Part shown: in pieces, positions 1 through 7,527 of the stretch | Numbering within the stretch: position 1 is the first letter of the stretch | How the letters are laid out: the number at the start of each line of letters is the position of its first letter | NCBI GenBank assembly: GCA_946541285.1 | Contig: CAMNJG010000051.1 | Coordinates: 1-8,493, forward strand | Origin: an uncultured Clostridia bacterium | GTDB taxonomy: Bacteria; Bacillota; Clostridia; Peptostreptococcales; Anaerovoracaceae | Length of the DNA: 8,493 nucleotides | Direction: 5' to 3' | Position numbers and translations under genes: made by a program | The notes under the pieces: model-generated | Database searches by the model: none | What the model was told of the DNA's origin: nothing | The model's input: only the letters and a program-made list of their open reading frames with translations

Positions 1-53
1 AATCCTGGAACATACTGTGGAAGTACCGTAATCTATATGCCGGGTGTTTGGGG
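1..53 (+). repeat. Direct repeat, copy A (diverged)
   Basis: Positions 9-53 align without gaps to 7694-7738 with 36 of 45 identical bases by hand count. Two 10-base blocks are exact (aacatactgt and taatctatat). Positions 1-8 also match the other copy if one gap is allowed. In both copies one plus-strand frame reads a similar peptide (NIL, then NLY-GCL), so this could be a decayed coding fragment rather than a site. The copy runs straight into the palindrome starting at 46. The family is not recognised. Confidence 0.6.
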
Positions 54-111
54 TCCTCTGTGATCAGAACGTTTTTCCAGGAACGATTCTGTCACAGAGG
101 CTACCCCAAAC
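46..111. repeat. 66-bp imperfect palindrome (MITE-like)
   Basis: The two arms pair as follows: GTTTGGGGT (46-54) with ACCCCAAAC (103-111), CCTCTGTGA (55-63) with TCACAGAGG (92-100), CAGAA (65-69) with TTCTG (87-91), and CGTT (70-73) with AACG (82-85). The right arm has an extra CT at 101-102, and single bases bulge at 64 and 86. The loop is 74-81. Weaker inverted similarity seems to continue outward to about 16 and 145; there both arms can be read as W-K-Y-R with different codons. No T-run follows on either strand, so it is not a standard terminator. A non-autonomous mobile element or old inverted duplication is the likeliest explanation. Confidence 0.7.
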
Positions 112-231
112 GTAGCCGGCTGCGTTGTAGTCTGTATTTCCAGAGGCCGTGAACAGTAACCATGTTTGCGATTTATTGATATATCAGTTTTTCTCTGAAA
201 AATGAAACGCTGCACCCGGCATAACCTCTTT

Positions 232-286
232 TTTTGGGGACCCTTTTCTAAAACGTTGTGCGTTTTGGAAAAGGCTGTCCCCAAAA
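232..286. repeat. 55-bp imperfect palindrome, second of the pair
   Basis: TTTTGGGGAC (232-241) pairs with GTCCCCAAAA (277-286). CCTTTTCTAAAACG (242-255) pairs with 261-274 at 13 of 14 positions, and the exception is a T-G wobble. The loop is only 256-260. As in the palindrome at 46-111, the outer stem is TTTGGGG/CCCCAAA and an extra CT (275-276) sits on the right arm, so the two probably belong to one family. Runs of T lie before the stem and none after it on the plus strand, so a rho-independent terminator is not supported. It stops 15 bases from the PBP fragment at 302-363. Confidence 0.72.
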
Positions 287-301
287 CTGATTATAAAGTA
301 A

Positions 302-363
302 TGGACATAGCCAACCAGATTCGCCGCCCCTTCTTTCTGCAGATAATGCCGGATATACACATC
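302..363 (-). pseudogene. Fragment of a penicillin-binding protein gene
   Basis: This stretch matches 3540-3601, inside the intact PBP gene of this window, at 56 of 62 bases without gaps. On the minus strand it encodes DVYIRHYLQKEGAANLVGYV, against DVYVRHYPLKEAAAHLVGYV at residues 257-276 of the intact protein. Fifteen residues agree in the 21-residue alignment that includes the next position. Similarity stops abruptly at both ends, with no transpeptidase motif and no start. It is a remnant of a partial duplication or of a second PBP gene largely removed by rearrangement. The nearby palindrome may mark one breakpoint. The surrounding open frame (184-381) is open by chance after the break. Confidence 0.75.
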
Positions 364-402
364 AGAGAACCATCCTGACAAACATATTGCGTCATGGGAA
401 TC

Positions 403-2196
403 TTATTCCCAGTCCCAGTCTTCCTCTTCGTCCCATGATGGATACTGCTCCGGAGCTTCCCCTTTGCTCCGGATGATTTTTGGTGTTTCCGTTACTTCAT
501 CCGTCATGCGCAGTACTTTGCACTGGAACGTCCATTCGTCTCCATAGTCAAAAAGGAATTTGAATTTGCTGCCTTTTTCCAGTTCCATCTCCCAGAGCGC
601 GTACTGGTCTGCCGGGTAAGCTGTATCTTCTCCCCGGGGATCGGCATATTCCGCCTGCTGGCTCCACAGCCGGTTGTCCATGAAAAACGAATACAGATGG
701 TCATTGTCAAATTCAAAAGCCTCCAGGATGATTTCTGCCAGATCCGACATCAGCATCGTGTCCGGCAGCTGGATATGACGATAACAGCCGGTTCCCAGGG
801 AGACACTGAGGACACAGGTTCCCGGTTTATGAGCCGGGCGCTTTCCTTTCTTCTTTTTCTTTCCCTGCTTCCGGTTCGTTCTCTTATTCCTTTCCGGCGT
901 GGATTGCGTGCGCTCTATCAACTGCTGCAGTGCCTGCAGGAAAAGCGCTTCCTCATCCGGAGCTTCAGCTTCCCTGATGTTTTTCTTCAGCTTCCGCAGT
1001 TTTTTTCTCTGGTCTTCCGACAGTGTCTCCTCTTCTTTCGGAGGAATGCTGACAATCATCTCTCTCATTTCCTCCGGTAAAGTCAGCAGTTCTTCTGAAG
1101 AAAATTCCAGCAGGTGATTGACCATCTGGCCCATCATTTCCATTGCAAAGGCCGGATTCTGTTCCTCCATATAGTGCATTGCGATACACTCCTCCAGGAT
1201 CTCATCAAAATGAGGAATGTTCTTCTTCATCGTCAGCTTGATCCCCACATCTCCGCACCATTTACGCAGCAGCGCTTTTGTAAACGGATCCCGGATGTGG
1301 ATCCGTTCCGGACAGAATCCTGATTTATTGATCGTATCCATCAGCGCGTTCAGCATGTCTGACGTGTGAGTTTCGTAAAATACCACGCTGTCGACAGGGA
1401 TCATTTCCTGTGATTCGGAATCTACAACAACCAGCAGGGTCGGATACACCACCTGACCGGTTTGCGGCCATTCGGACGGCATCATCAGACTGACCAGACT
1501 CATCAGCCAGGTTCCTTTCTTTGGAAGCCGGGCCACCCTGGCTGCGGACAGCTCATCGTAGAACTGTCCCTCCGGCGCGGTATATTCTTCGATCCGCGGA
1601 AGCGGGATCATCTTTTGCTCATAACGGTCCCCTTTTTTCTCAAGACACACAATCTCCTCGGAGTACCGGTCAATCCCGGAGAAAAAGCAGATGTCAAAGT
1701 CAGCGATCAGCGGCGCCTGAGCGGCGTAAATGACTGCCTCCAGCGCTGCCATCAGATCTTCTGCTTCCTGTTCGGTTTCCAGGGAATCCATCATGAGACC
1801 CGGTTCACATTTCAGGTAAACAGGAACTGCGTTCGGTCTCTTCAGGTTGTGCTGGTGTTTTTTCGCATACTTCTGTAATTCCCGGAGTTCCTCTTCAGGA
1901 ACGTCCTCTTCGGTCATCAGGGCCATCTGCAGCATCCGGTTATTCTGGATCGCAGGATGATATCCCACCTTACCATCGCGGTTGACAGATCCACGGAGAA
2001 TATGGTAACTCCGGAGTCCTTCTTCTCCGATATACAAAGCCAGGGCGATATGCTCCCCGAGCCGTCCCATAATACTGACATACCCGGTACGGCCCCCCGA
2101 CAACGGAATCGCGAACATCTGGTCTTCGTCAATCCGGGTCCAGATCTCTGTTTCTTTAAACGCCAGCGCCAGCTCAAACATTCTATCGGTCATCAT
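403..2196 (-). CDS. pRiA4b ORF-3-like domain protein
   Basis: The protein has 597 residues. The C-terminal part (about 460-585) carries the plasmid pRiA4b ORF-3 family fold, also seen in the IS1096 passenger protein. It shows a strand-forming start (CVLSVSLGTGCYRHIQLPD), then AFEFDNDHLYSFFMD, then the signature FDYGDEWTFQCKV near 549-561, and ends in an acidic tail (SWDEEEDWDWE). The N-terminal 350 residues look like two conserved domains found with it in Firmicutes (I believe DUF7309 and DUF6930, from memory). A Lys/Arg-rich linker (about 436-456) separates the halves and could bind nucleic acid. The function of the family is unknown. GTG at 2199, ATG at 2196 and ATG at 2193 are all in frame. 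I prefer 2196 because it is an ATG at good distance from the AAGGAAGGG ribosome site. There is no terminator after it. A weak promoter, TTGATC (2255-2260) 17 bases from TACAGT (2232-2237), may lie upstream; otherwise it is read with the PBP gene 109 bases before it. Confidence 0.88.
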   Translation of the reverse strand: MMTDRMFELALAFKETEIWTRIDEDQMFAIPLSGGRTGYVSIMGRLGEHIALALYIGEEGLRSYHILRGSVNRDGKVGYHPAIQNNRMLQMALMTEEDVPEEELRELQKYAKKHQHNLKRPNAVPVYLKCEPGLMMDSLETEQEAEDLMAALEAVIYAAQAPLIADFDICFFSGIDRYSEEIVCLEKKGDRYEQKMIPLPRIEEYTAPEGQFYDELSAARVARLPKKGTWLMSLVSLMMPSEWPQTGQVVYPTLLVVVDSESQEMIPVDSVVFYETHTSDMLNALMDTINKSGFCPERIHIRDPFTKALLRKWCGDVGIKLTMKKNIPHFDEILEECIAMHYMEEQNPAFAMEMMGQMVNHLLEFSSEELLTLPEEMREMIVSIPPKEEETLSEDQRKKLRKLKKNIREAEAPDEEALFLQALQQLIERTQSTPERNKRTNRKQGKKKKKGKRPAHKPGTCVLSVSLGTGCYRHIQLPDTMLMSDLAEIILEAFEFDNDHLYSFFMDNRLWSQQAEYADPRGEDTAYPADQYALWEMELEKGSKFKFLFDYGDEWTFQCKVLRMTDEVTETPKIIRSKGEAPEQYPSWDEEEDWDWE

Positions 2197-2308
2197 CACA
2201 GGTCCCTTCCTTTCTCTTACATTATGATCTCACTGTAACATTCTTTCAGGGCATGATCAACATCCACCATGCTGTTTAAACTTGAATTTTTCCTGACAAT
2301 CAGCCGGA

Positions 2309-4369
2309 TTACCGCTCCAGCCACCAGTCCATGACCGCGCTTTCTTTCCGGACAGCATAAGCGCTGCCTCCCCGGTCCCTCACATCTTCGATCATGCTGA
2401 GCAGCAGGATCGGGTTTGCCTGCTCCGGATCGGCTGTCAGCAGGACAAACCATCCCAGTTCCGTTCCGGAGGTATCCGCTTTGGATGCCTTGATCTCGGC
2501 AGTCCCGGTTTTTCCGGCCAGGACGGTTCCTGCCCTCGCGGCGGCGTGGCCGGTTCCCCGGGGATCGCTGACGACCTTTTTTGTACCTTCCAGAACCCGG
2601 GCGGCCACCTCTGCCGGAAACGCTTCCTTCACCCAGATCTGTTTCTCCGCTTCTTCCTGTTTTCTGAGCAGCGGCTTCAGCATATCGCCATCATTGCAGA
2701 AAGAAGTGTAGATACAGGCCAGGTGCAGGGGATTCACCAGGATCTCTCCCTGTCCATAACCGCTGTCCGCCAGCTGGATCTCCGAAGCGATATGCTCCGA
2801 ATTGGAGAACTGTGATGGCGTCATGGAGATGTCGAAGGGGAGCTTTTCCTGAAAACCGATCTTTTGAAAAGAGGCTTCGAGTGCCTCCGATCCAATCTTC
2901 AGAGCTGCCTGGGCGAAATAAATATTATCTGAGTAAATCAGCGCGTTTTCCAGTATCTTCGGACTGTATCCGTGCAGCGTCGTGACGGAATAGGAACCCC
3001 AGGAGGCATCTTTCTGCCATTGCAGTCCCGAATAATCGGCTTCGGCAGATGGATCCACCGCGCCGCTTTCCAGTCCGATGGCCGCGATCACCGGCTTCAG
3101 AGAGGAACCAGGACACCACGTCTGCCGGAAACGATTCAGGAGAGGCTGCTTTTCATCTTCATTCAGGGCATTCCAGTCCTCTTCCGACCAGCCCAGTATA
3201 AAAGAGTTCGGATCATACGACGGTGTACTGACCAGGGCATAGACTTCCCCGTTCTGAGGATTCATCGCGACCGAGCAGCTCTCATCGTCCTTCAGCTCAC
3301 CGTACAGTGCCTTCTGAAGCTCCGCATCAATAGTAACCTCTACATCTTCGCCCTTCCGGACCGGCCGGGATGCCAGTGTCGTTTTCGTTTTCCCGTCAGC
3401 ATCGACAATCGTGATCGTTCCGCCATTCTGTCCCTTCAGCTCCTTTTCATAAAGAGCCTCCAGTCCGCTGCGTCCGATCATACTGTCTGAGGCATAGCCC
3501 TCTCCCCTGTGTTTCTCCAGGTCCTCTGCCGTGACGTTCTGGACATAGCCGACCAGATGCGCCGCCGCTTCTTTCAGCGGATAATGCCGGACATACACAT
3601 CCCGGAAGCGGACTCCTCTGATCGACAGAAGCTGATCCTGACGTTCCTGTTCCCTGAGATCCGGTGGGGACTCTTCGGTTCCCAGCTTCTGCAGGGTTTT
3701 CACCGGGACAAACAGGTCCTCTCTTACCCAGGAAGCCGACAGCTTTTTTTCAATCGCGGAGGGATCCATCTCCAGAAGCGCCGCGATCGTCTGGATATCA
3801 TTTTCCCGTTCCTCCAGATCCGAAAGGACAATCCCCACAGAGGTCGCCATCCCGTTCTCTGCCAGAAACTGTCCGCTGCGGTCCAGGATATTGCCCCTCA
3901 TGGCTTTTTCCGTCCTCACCTTTACCTGATCTTCCGGCCCCAGTTCCGGAAAAATCAGGGAATCCTCCCAGACAAGGTGATATCCGGTTCTGTCGGCATG
4001 AAACCGCGCCGTGTTGTCAAACCGGATCTTTCCCGCTACGGTTTCCATCGATGTGGAATAGTCTACCGTACGGGAAAGCCAGTGGGTTTCTGATACCGTC
4101 ACCTGCAGGTCTGACAGACCGATCCCCTGGTAAATCGCTTTGTTGCGCCGGATAAAGGTTTCCTCCGGAACGGCTGACTGTGAGGCCCTGTCGAGCATGG
4201 CATACATTTCCTGATACTCGCCCCTGCTGATATGGTCCATATACTGGATCAGCTGTTTCTTCGGGGAGGAAACGATGAACCCGCCAAGCAGGCACACGGC
4301 CAGGATCACCGCGATGACCGTCAGCCCAAGGGCAGCGGCGATCCGTACAGATTTCTTTTTGCTGAACAT
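2309..4369 (-). CDS. Class B penicillin-binding protein, MecA_N type
   Basis: This is a 686-residue peptidoglycan D,D-transpeptidase that cross-links stem peptides outside the membrane. In order it has a lysine-rich cytoplasmic tip (1-8), one transmembrane segment (about 10-33), an NTF2-like MecA_N domain (about 35-140), and a dimerisation/pedestal domain beginning MRGNILDR (157-164). The transpeptidase domain follows (about 350-686), with SSLK (Ser422 nucleophile, Lys425), SDN (480-482) and KTG (620-622) all intact. This is the domain order of Staphylococcus PBP2a and Bacillus PbpC, so low beta-lactam affinity is possible but cannot be read from the sequence. The ATG lies one base after the DprA stop. 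Its ribosome site, AGGGA at 4379-4383, sits inside the last DprA codons, 9 bases away. No promoter of its own is evident. The gene is GC-rich (35 of 60 at 2761-2820). No terminator follows it. Confidence 0.95.
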   Translation of the reverse strand: MFSKKKSVRIAAALGLTVIAVILAVCLLGGFIVSSPKKQLIQYMDHISRGEYQEMYAMLDRASQSAVPEETFIRRNKAIYQGIGLSDLQVTVSETHWLSRTVDYSTSMETVAGKIRFDNTARFHADRTGYHLVWEDSLIFPELGPEDQVKVRTEKAMRGNILDRSGQFLAENGMATSVGIVLSDLEERENDIQTIAALLEMDPSAIEKKLSASWVREDLFVPVKTLQKLGTEESPPDLREQERQDQLLSIRGVRFRDVYVRHYPLKEAAAHLVGYVQNVTAEDLEKHRGEGYASDSMIGRSGLEALYEKELKGQNGGTITIVDADGKTKTTLASRPVRKGEDVEVTIDAELQKALYGELKDDESCSVAMNPQNGEVYALVSTPSYDPNSFILGWSEEDWNALNEDEKQPLLNRFRQTWCPGSSLKPVIAAIGLESGAVDPSAEADYSGLQWQKDASWGSYSVTTLHGYSPKILENALIYSDNIYFAQAALKIGSEALEASFQKIGFQEKLPFDISMTPSQFSNSEHIASEIQLADSGYGQGEILVNPLHLACIYTSFCNDGDMLKPLLRKQEEAEKQIWVKEAFPAEVAARVLEGTKKVVSDPRGTGHAAARAGTVLAGKTGTAEIKASKADTSGTELGWFVLLTADPEQANPILLLSMIEDVRDRGGSAYAVRKESAVMDWWLER

Positions 4370-4370
4370 C

Positions 4371-5420
4371 TTATAATATCCCTACAATCGACAGCTGTTC
4401 CCCTGTATAATCCTTTTGATCCATAACGGATTTGAATTGATGATCTGCCGACATCAATGGAACTACTTTCTCTGACATTTCTTCTGCGCAATATCCGGCT
4501 CGAAATTTCATGTTAGCTGTTTTCAAATCCACATCCCAGTTTTCATCGATTGCGATGCATCCCATTCTGATCAGTGCCTGATTTCCATCATACTGCTGAT
4601 CCCAGCATAATGGCACACTCCAGATTGGATCAGCTTTCAAATTCTCAGTTGCTCCTGCCCAGGTTCCTCCTTTTCCTTCATCAGAACGAATTACAATCGT
4701 TGCATCAGATTGAGCATAAATATATTTATTTCTCATCATCGCCATACCAACATTAAAACCTGCATCCGGTTTTGAAGCCGACAAAAGAACGATTCTTCCA
4801 TTCATGATTTCCTTCAAAATCAATTGATCTTTGATTTTTTTCAGCATTGAGTCGGCGACATAGCAAATGACAAAACCACCAGTTGTTAAGGCTTCCTGCA
4901 TGGAAATCTGATCAATTCCTTTTGCTCCACCAGTAACAACTCCATATCCGGCATTCTGAACCTTCGCTACCATTTTTTTCGTGAATTCCAGATCTTCCCC
5001 GGTAACTTTCCGGGAGCCTGAAAAGCCGATACCTTTATGATTACAGAGGGATAAATCCCCTGCTGTATAAAAAAGCGGTGGACATTTCGATCCCAGCTTC
5101 GATTTCAGAATCCGCGGATACTCCTTATCCGCCCGGGTAATGATCTGAATCCCCCGCCCTGCCAGCTTGTCAATCTCAAAAGTAAGGCTGGGTGCACGAT
5201 CAAAGAGTCTGTGAATCTGATGGATTTTCTGATCAGTCAATTGTAATTTTGATTTCATATCAGCATCTGACAATCCTGGCAAATCCACAGGCTGCATCCC
5301 CTGATTTCTGAGATTTTCAGCCAGTATCCCCCATTCTTTCGGCTCGAGTGGATCGATCTTCCCCTTTTCTGCTCCGATATAACTGCAAAGGGTTGTAATT
5401 ACTTTTGAATTTTCATTCAT
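4371..5420 (-). CDS. DprA/Smf-like DNA-processing (SLOG-fold) protein
   Basis: The protein has 349 residues. A helical N-terminus (about 25-85) leads into the DprA Rossmann-type core. Visible motifs are YPRIL (101-105), PPLFYTAGDLSL (114-125), GSRKVT (135-140), VVTGGAKGID (161-170), LLSASKPDAGFN (212-223), RNKYI (230-234) and GKGGTWAGATENL (249-261). These match the canonical GSR, SGxAxGID and RNRII motifs used by DprA to bind single-stranded DNA. The last 45 residues do not look like the winged-helix tail of long DprA proteins. A longer frame begins at 5480, but ATG 5420 has AAGGA (5430-5434) 9 bases upstream and overlaps the helicase stop by 8 bases, so I choose it. ATG 5426 would be too close to that site. 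The base composition is AT-rich (26 of 60 G+C at 4741-4800), unlike the PBP. Close coupling to a helicase-PRTase argues for a defence or TA-like partner rather than the chromosomal competence dprA. Confidence 0.9.
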   Translation of the reverse strand: MNENSKVITTLCSYIGAEKGKIDPLEPKEWGILAENLRNQGMQPVDLPGLSDADMKSKLQLTDQKIHQIHRLFDRAPSLTFEIDKLAGRGIQIITRADKEYPRILKSKLGSKCPPLFYTAGDLSLCNHKGIGFSGSRKVTGEDLEFTKKMVAKVQNAGYGVVTGGAKGIDQISMQEALTTGGFVICYVADSMLKKIKDQLILKEIMNGRIVLLSASKPDAGFNVGMAMMRNKYIYAQSDATIVIRSDEGKGGTWAGATENLKADPIWSVPLCWDQQYDGNQALIRMGCIAIDENWDVDLKTANMKFRAGYCAEEMSEKVVPLMSADHQFKSVMDQKDYTGEQLSIVGIL

Positions 5421-7527
5421 TACCATCTTTCCTTTCACTGCTGTCTGCCAGCGCAAACGGATAAACCTCCTCACATCCATGCTCCATCAGCCGGTATCCG
5501 CATACTGTCAGAGTCCATCTCGAATCTACGATATCATCAATTAACAGTATTTTCTTCGGCACTTTCACACCCTTTTTCATGTGAAAACTGGTATAGGCAT
5601 TTTCACACTGATGTGAACTGTTTTCCATGATTTTTTGTTGTGGGGCCTGAGATTTTTCCAGTAAATTCAGGACCCGGAGATTACATCTTGATGCGATTTC
5701 TTCTGCAAGCTGTGCTACCATCCTGTTCCTGCGCGAAGGTACATATGTAATATAGCGAATTCCATGTTCCCAGATCAGTGGTTTCAGCACTTCTACACTT
5801 TTTCCGATCAATTCAGCACAAAAATTACGATTATTATATTTGTCCCGTTTTACCAGTTCTCCATAACCCGGATCACCATATCGTGATAAACAGATTCCCC
5901 GCTGATTCTGAAATTTTATCATCGTCGAACTTGTCACATTTGATTTTATCCAGCGTTTTCTTGGTTCTATAGGAAAAACCAGGCGTTCCAGATAAGTATT
6001 TGCGATCTTCATTGATTCTGGCGAGATCTCCGTACTGATGAAGTTTTTCCCCCTGCAGGCTGCACATTGACCGCAATTTTCTGCCCATGGATCATCCAGA
6101 CACTCCGTGATAAATCTGCTGTAGCAGGATTTAATGTGAGTTAACGCAATCATCTGTTCTCGCTCCTGACGACGCATATCCGTTACAGACTCATAGTGTT
6201 CCCTGTCATATATAAATTTTTTCGGAGTTGCATAATATTTACTCTTTTCTTTATATATATACCCTTCATTCTCCATAAACATGAGGGCTTTATCCATCCG
6301 TCCTTTTCTCATGTTTACAGCAGAAGTGATATCATAGTACCTCATTCCATCACTGTTTCTGAGATTCCCCAATATTTCTTTACATTCTTTTTCCGTGGGA
6401 AAGGCAGTGTCAATGAAATAATTAACGATTTCATCGTCCTCTTTTCCATGCATAAGAATCGCATAAGCTTTTGCAATACTTCTCCCTGCCCGCCCGATTT
6501 GCTGATAATATGAAACAATATTAGAAGGGCACTGATAATGAATAACAAAAGTAATATCGCCTTTATCATATCCCATCCCCATCTTGATGGTTGCGACCAG
6601 AACCTTTATCTTATTTGTACGAAATAATTCTTCCGCCTCCATCTGCTGCTCTTCGGACAGACCAGAATGATAAGCTCGTACAAGAATCCCATTCGTTTTC
6701 ATGAAATCAGCCAGATAATCGCAGTCTCGCTGAGTCAGACAATAAATAATACCACTTCCCGGCAGTTCATGAATATGCTGCAGGATCCAGGCATAACGTT
6801 CATTTTTTTTCTCAAGGTGGACAATCTGGATTGCCAGTGACGTTCTCGAAAGCGGACCCCGGGAAATAAACAGGTCATCCCCCATCTGATGTCTGAGATC
6901 TTCTATCACACGATCATTTGCTGTTGCTGTTGTCCCCAGGACAGGCACATTCATCGGCAACCGCTGCAGGATTTTGTATAAATTCCCATACTGCAGTCGA
7001 AAATCATGTCCCCAATCAGAAATACAATGAACTTCATCAATTACAAAAAGACCGATCCTGATATTTGGAAGCGCTTCCTGTACATCTTCAGAAAATAATG
7101 TCTCTGGAGTAACAAAAATCATATCGAGTTCATCGTTTTTAAGTTCTTCAATGATTTCCACTCTCCTGTCTTTTACCCTGCTATTAAGAATGTCTGATTT
7201 TAACCCCATTGATGTCGCCGCAGAAAGCTGGTTATCCATCAACGCTAACAACGGACTGACCACCATTGTGACACCTCTGCCCCGATCACGCAGTAATCTG
7301 GTGCAAATAAAATATACCAGGCTTTTTCCCCAGCCAGTCTTCTGGACGACTAATGTCCTGTTGTGAAGTATTGTGGCTTCGATAGCCTCGTACTGACCCT
7401 CTCTGAATTCCGCATTTGTTCCGTACAGATCCTTCAGAATTTCATTTGCTTCATTGAAAATGACCTGATCCTGTACTCGATCATGAATAGACTCTTTTAT
7501 ACTATAATAACTATTTTCATCTTTCAT
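5413..7527 (-). CDS. RecQ-like helicase fused to PRTase domain
   Basis: The protein has 704 residues. The SF2 RecQ core has FREGQYEAI (motif 0, 41-49), KTGWGKS (Walker A, 63-69), SPLLALMDNQ (91-100), DEVHCISDWGHDFR (motif II, 164-177), GTTATAND (198-205), LVATIKMGMGYDKGD (310-324) and QQIGRAGR (motif VI, 342-349). A zinc site follows (Cys468 or 476, then 485, 488, 491). From about 575 comes a ComF-like phosphoribosyltransferase domain: YVPSRRNRMVAQLAEEIA (595-612), a Q...N...F stretch (630-648) and the PRPP loop ILLIDDIVDSRWTLT (660-674). The loop keeps the paired Asp and the Thr, but the usual T-G is S-R. Ordinary RecQ has an HRDC domain here instead. The ATG has GGAGAG (7537-7542) 9 bases upstream and overlaps a 21-codon ORF stop (TAATG). 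The gene is AT-rich (21 of 60 G+C at 6241-6300). It probably unwinds DNA and acts with the DprA-like protein; the PRTase substrate is unknown. Confidence 0.92.
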   Translation of the reverse strand: MKDENSYYSIKESIHDRVQDQVIFNEANEILKDLYGTNAEFREGQYEAIEATILHNRTLVVQKTGWGKSLVYFICTRLLRDRGRGVTMVVSPLLALMDNQLSAATSMGLKSDILNSRVKDRRVEIIEELKNDELDMIFVTPETLFSEDVQEALPNIRIGLFVIDEVHCISDWGHDFRLQYGNLYKILQRLPMNVPVLGTTATANDRVIEDLRHQMGDDLFISRGPLSRTSLAIQIVHLEKKNERYAWILQHIHELPGSGIIYCLTQRDCDYLADFMKTNGILVRAYHSGLSEEQQMEAEELFRTNKIKVLVATIKMGMGYDKGDITFVIHYQCPSNIVSYYQQIGRAGRSIAKAYAILMHGKEDDEIVNYFIDTAFPTEKECKEILGNLRNSDGMRYYDITSAVNMRKGRMDKALMFMENEGYIYKEKSKYYATPKKFIYDREHYESVTDMRRQEREQMIALTHIKSCYSRFITECLDDPWAENCGQCAACRGKNFISTEISPESMKIANTYLERLVFPIEPRKRWIKSNVTSSTMIKFQNQRGICLSRYGDPGYGELVKRDKYNNRNFCAELIGKSVEVLKPLIWEHGIRYITYVPSRRNRMVAQLAEEIASRCNLRVLNLLEKSQAPQQKIMENSSHQCENAYTSFHMKKGVKVPKKILLIDDIVDSRWTLTVCGYRLMEHGCEEVYPFALADSSERKDGNE

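Noticed and set aside
33..284. An 83-codon minus-strand frame through the palindromes
   Set aside because: It runs across both palindromes, has no ribosome site that stands out and no recognisable motif, so it is a by-product of repeat sequence.
232..286. The strong hairpin as a rho-independent terminator of the pRiA4b-type gene
   Set aside because: On the minus strand the stem is followed by an A-run, and on the plus strand by AAAACTGATT. No T-tract follows on either strand, and it lies over 100 bases past the stop.
2217..2270. A 17-codon ORF (MVDVDHALKECYSEIIM) just before the pRiA4b-type gene
   Set aside because: There is no ribosome site before its ATG and its frame simply continues from an open frame inside the PBP gene. 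It may be a gene tail but is not supported as coding.
3509..4155. Long plus-strand open frames opposite the PBP gene, and similar ones opposite the other genes
   Set aside because: They are antisense to genes with complete conserved motifs and have low-complexity Pro/Arg/Ser-rich translations typical of shadow frames in GC-rich DNA.
4371..5420. Reading the DprA-like gene as the chromosomal competence gene dprA
   Set aside because: Its overlap with a RecQ-PRTase gene, AT-rich composition and lack of a recognisable winged-helix tail differ from ordinary dprA, which usually lies near topA or rnhB. No such gene is here.
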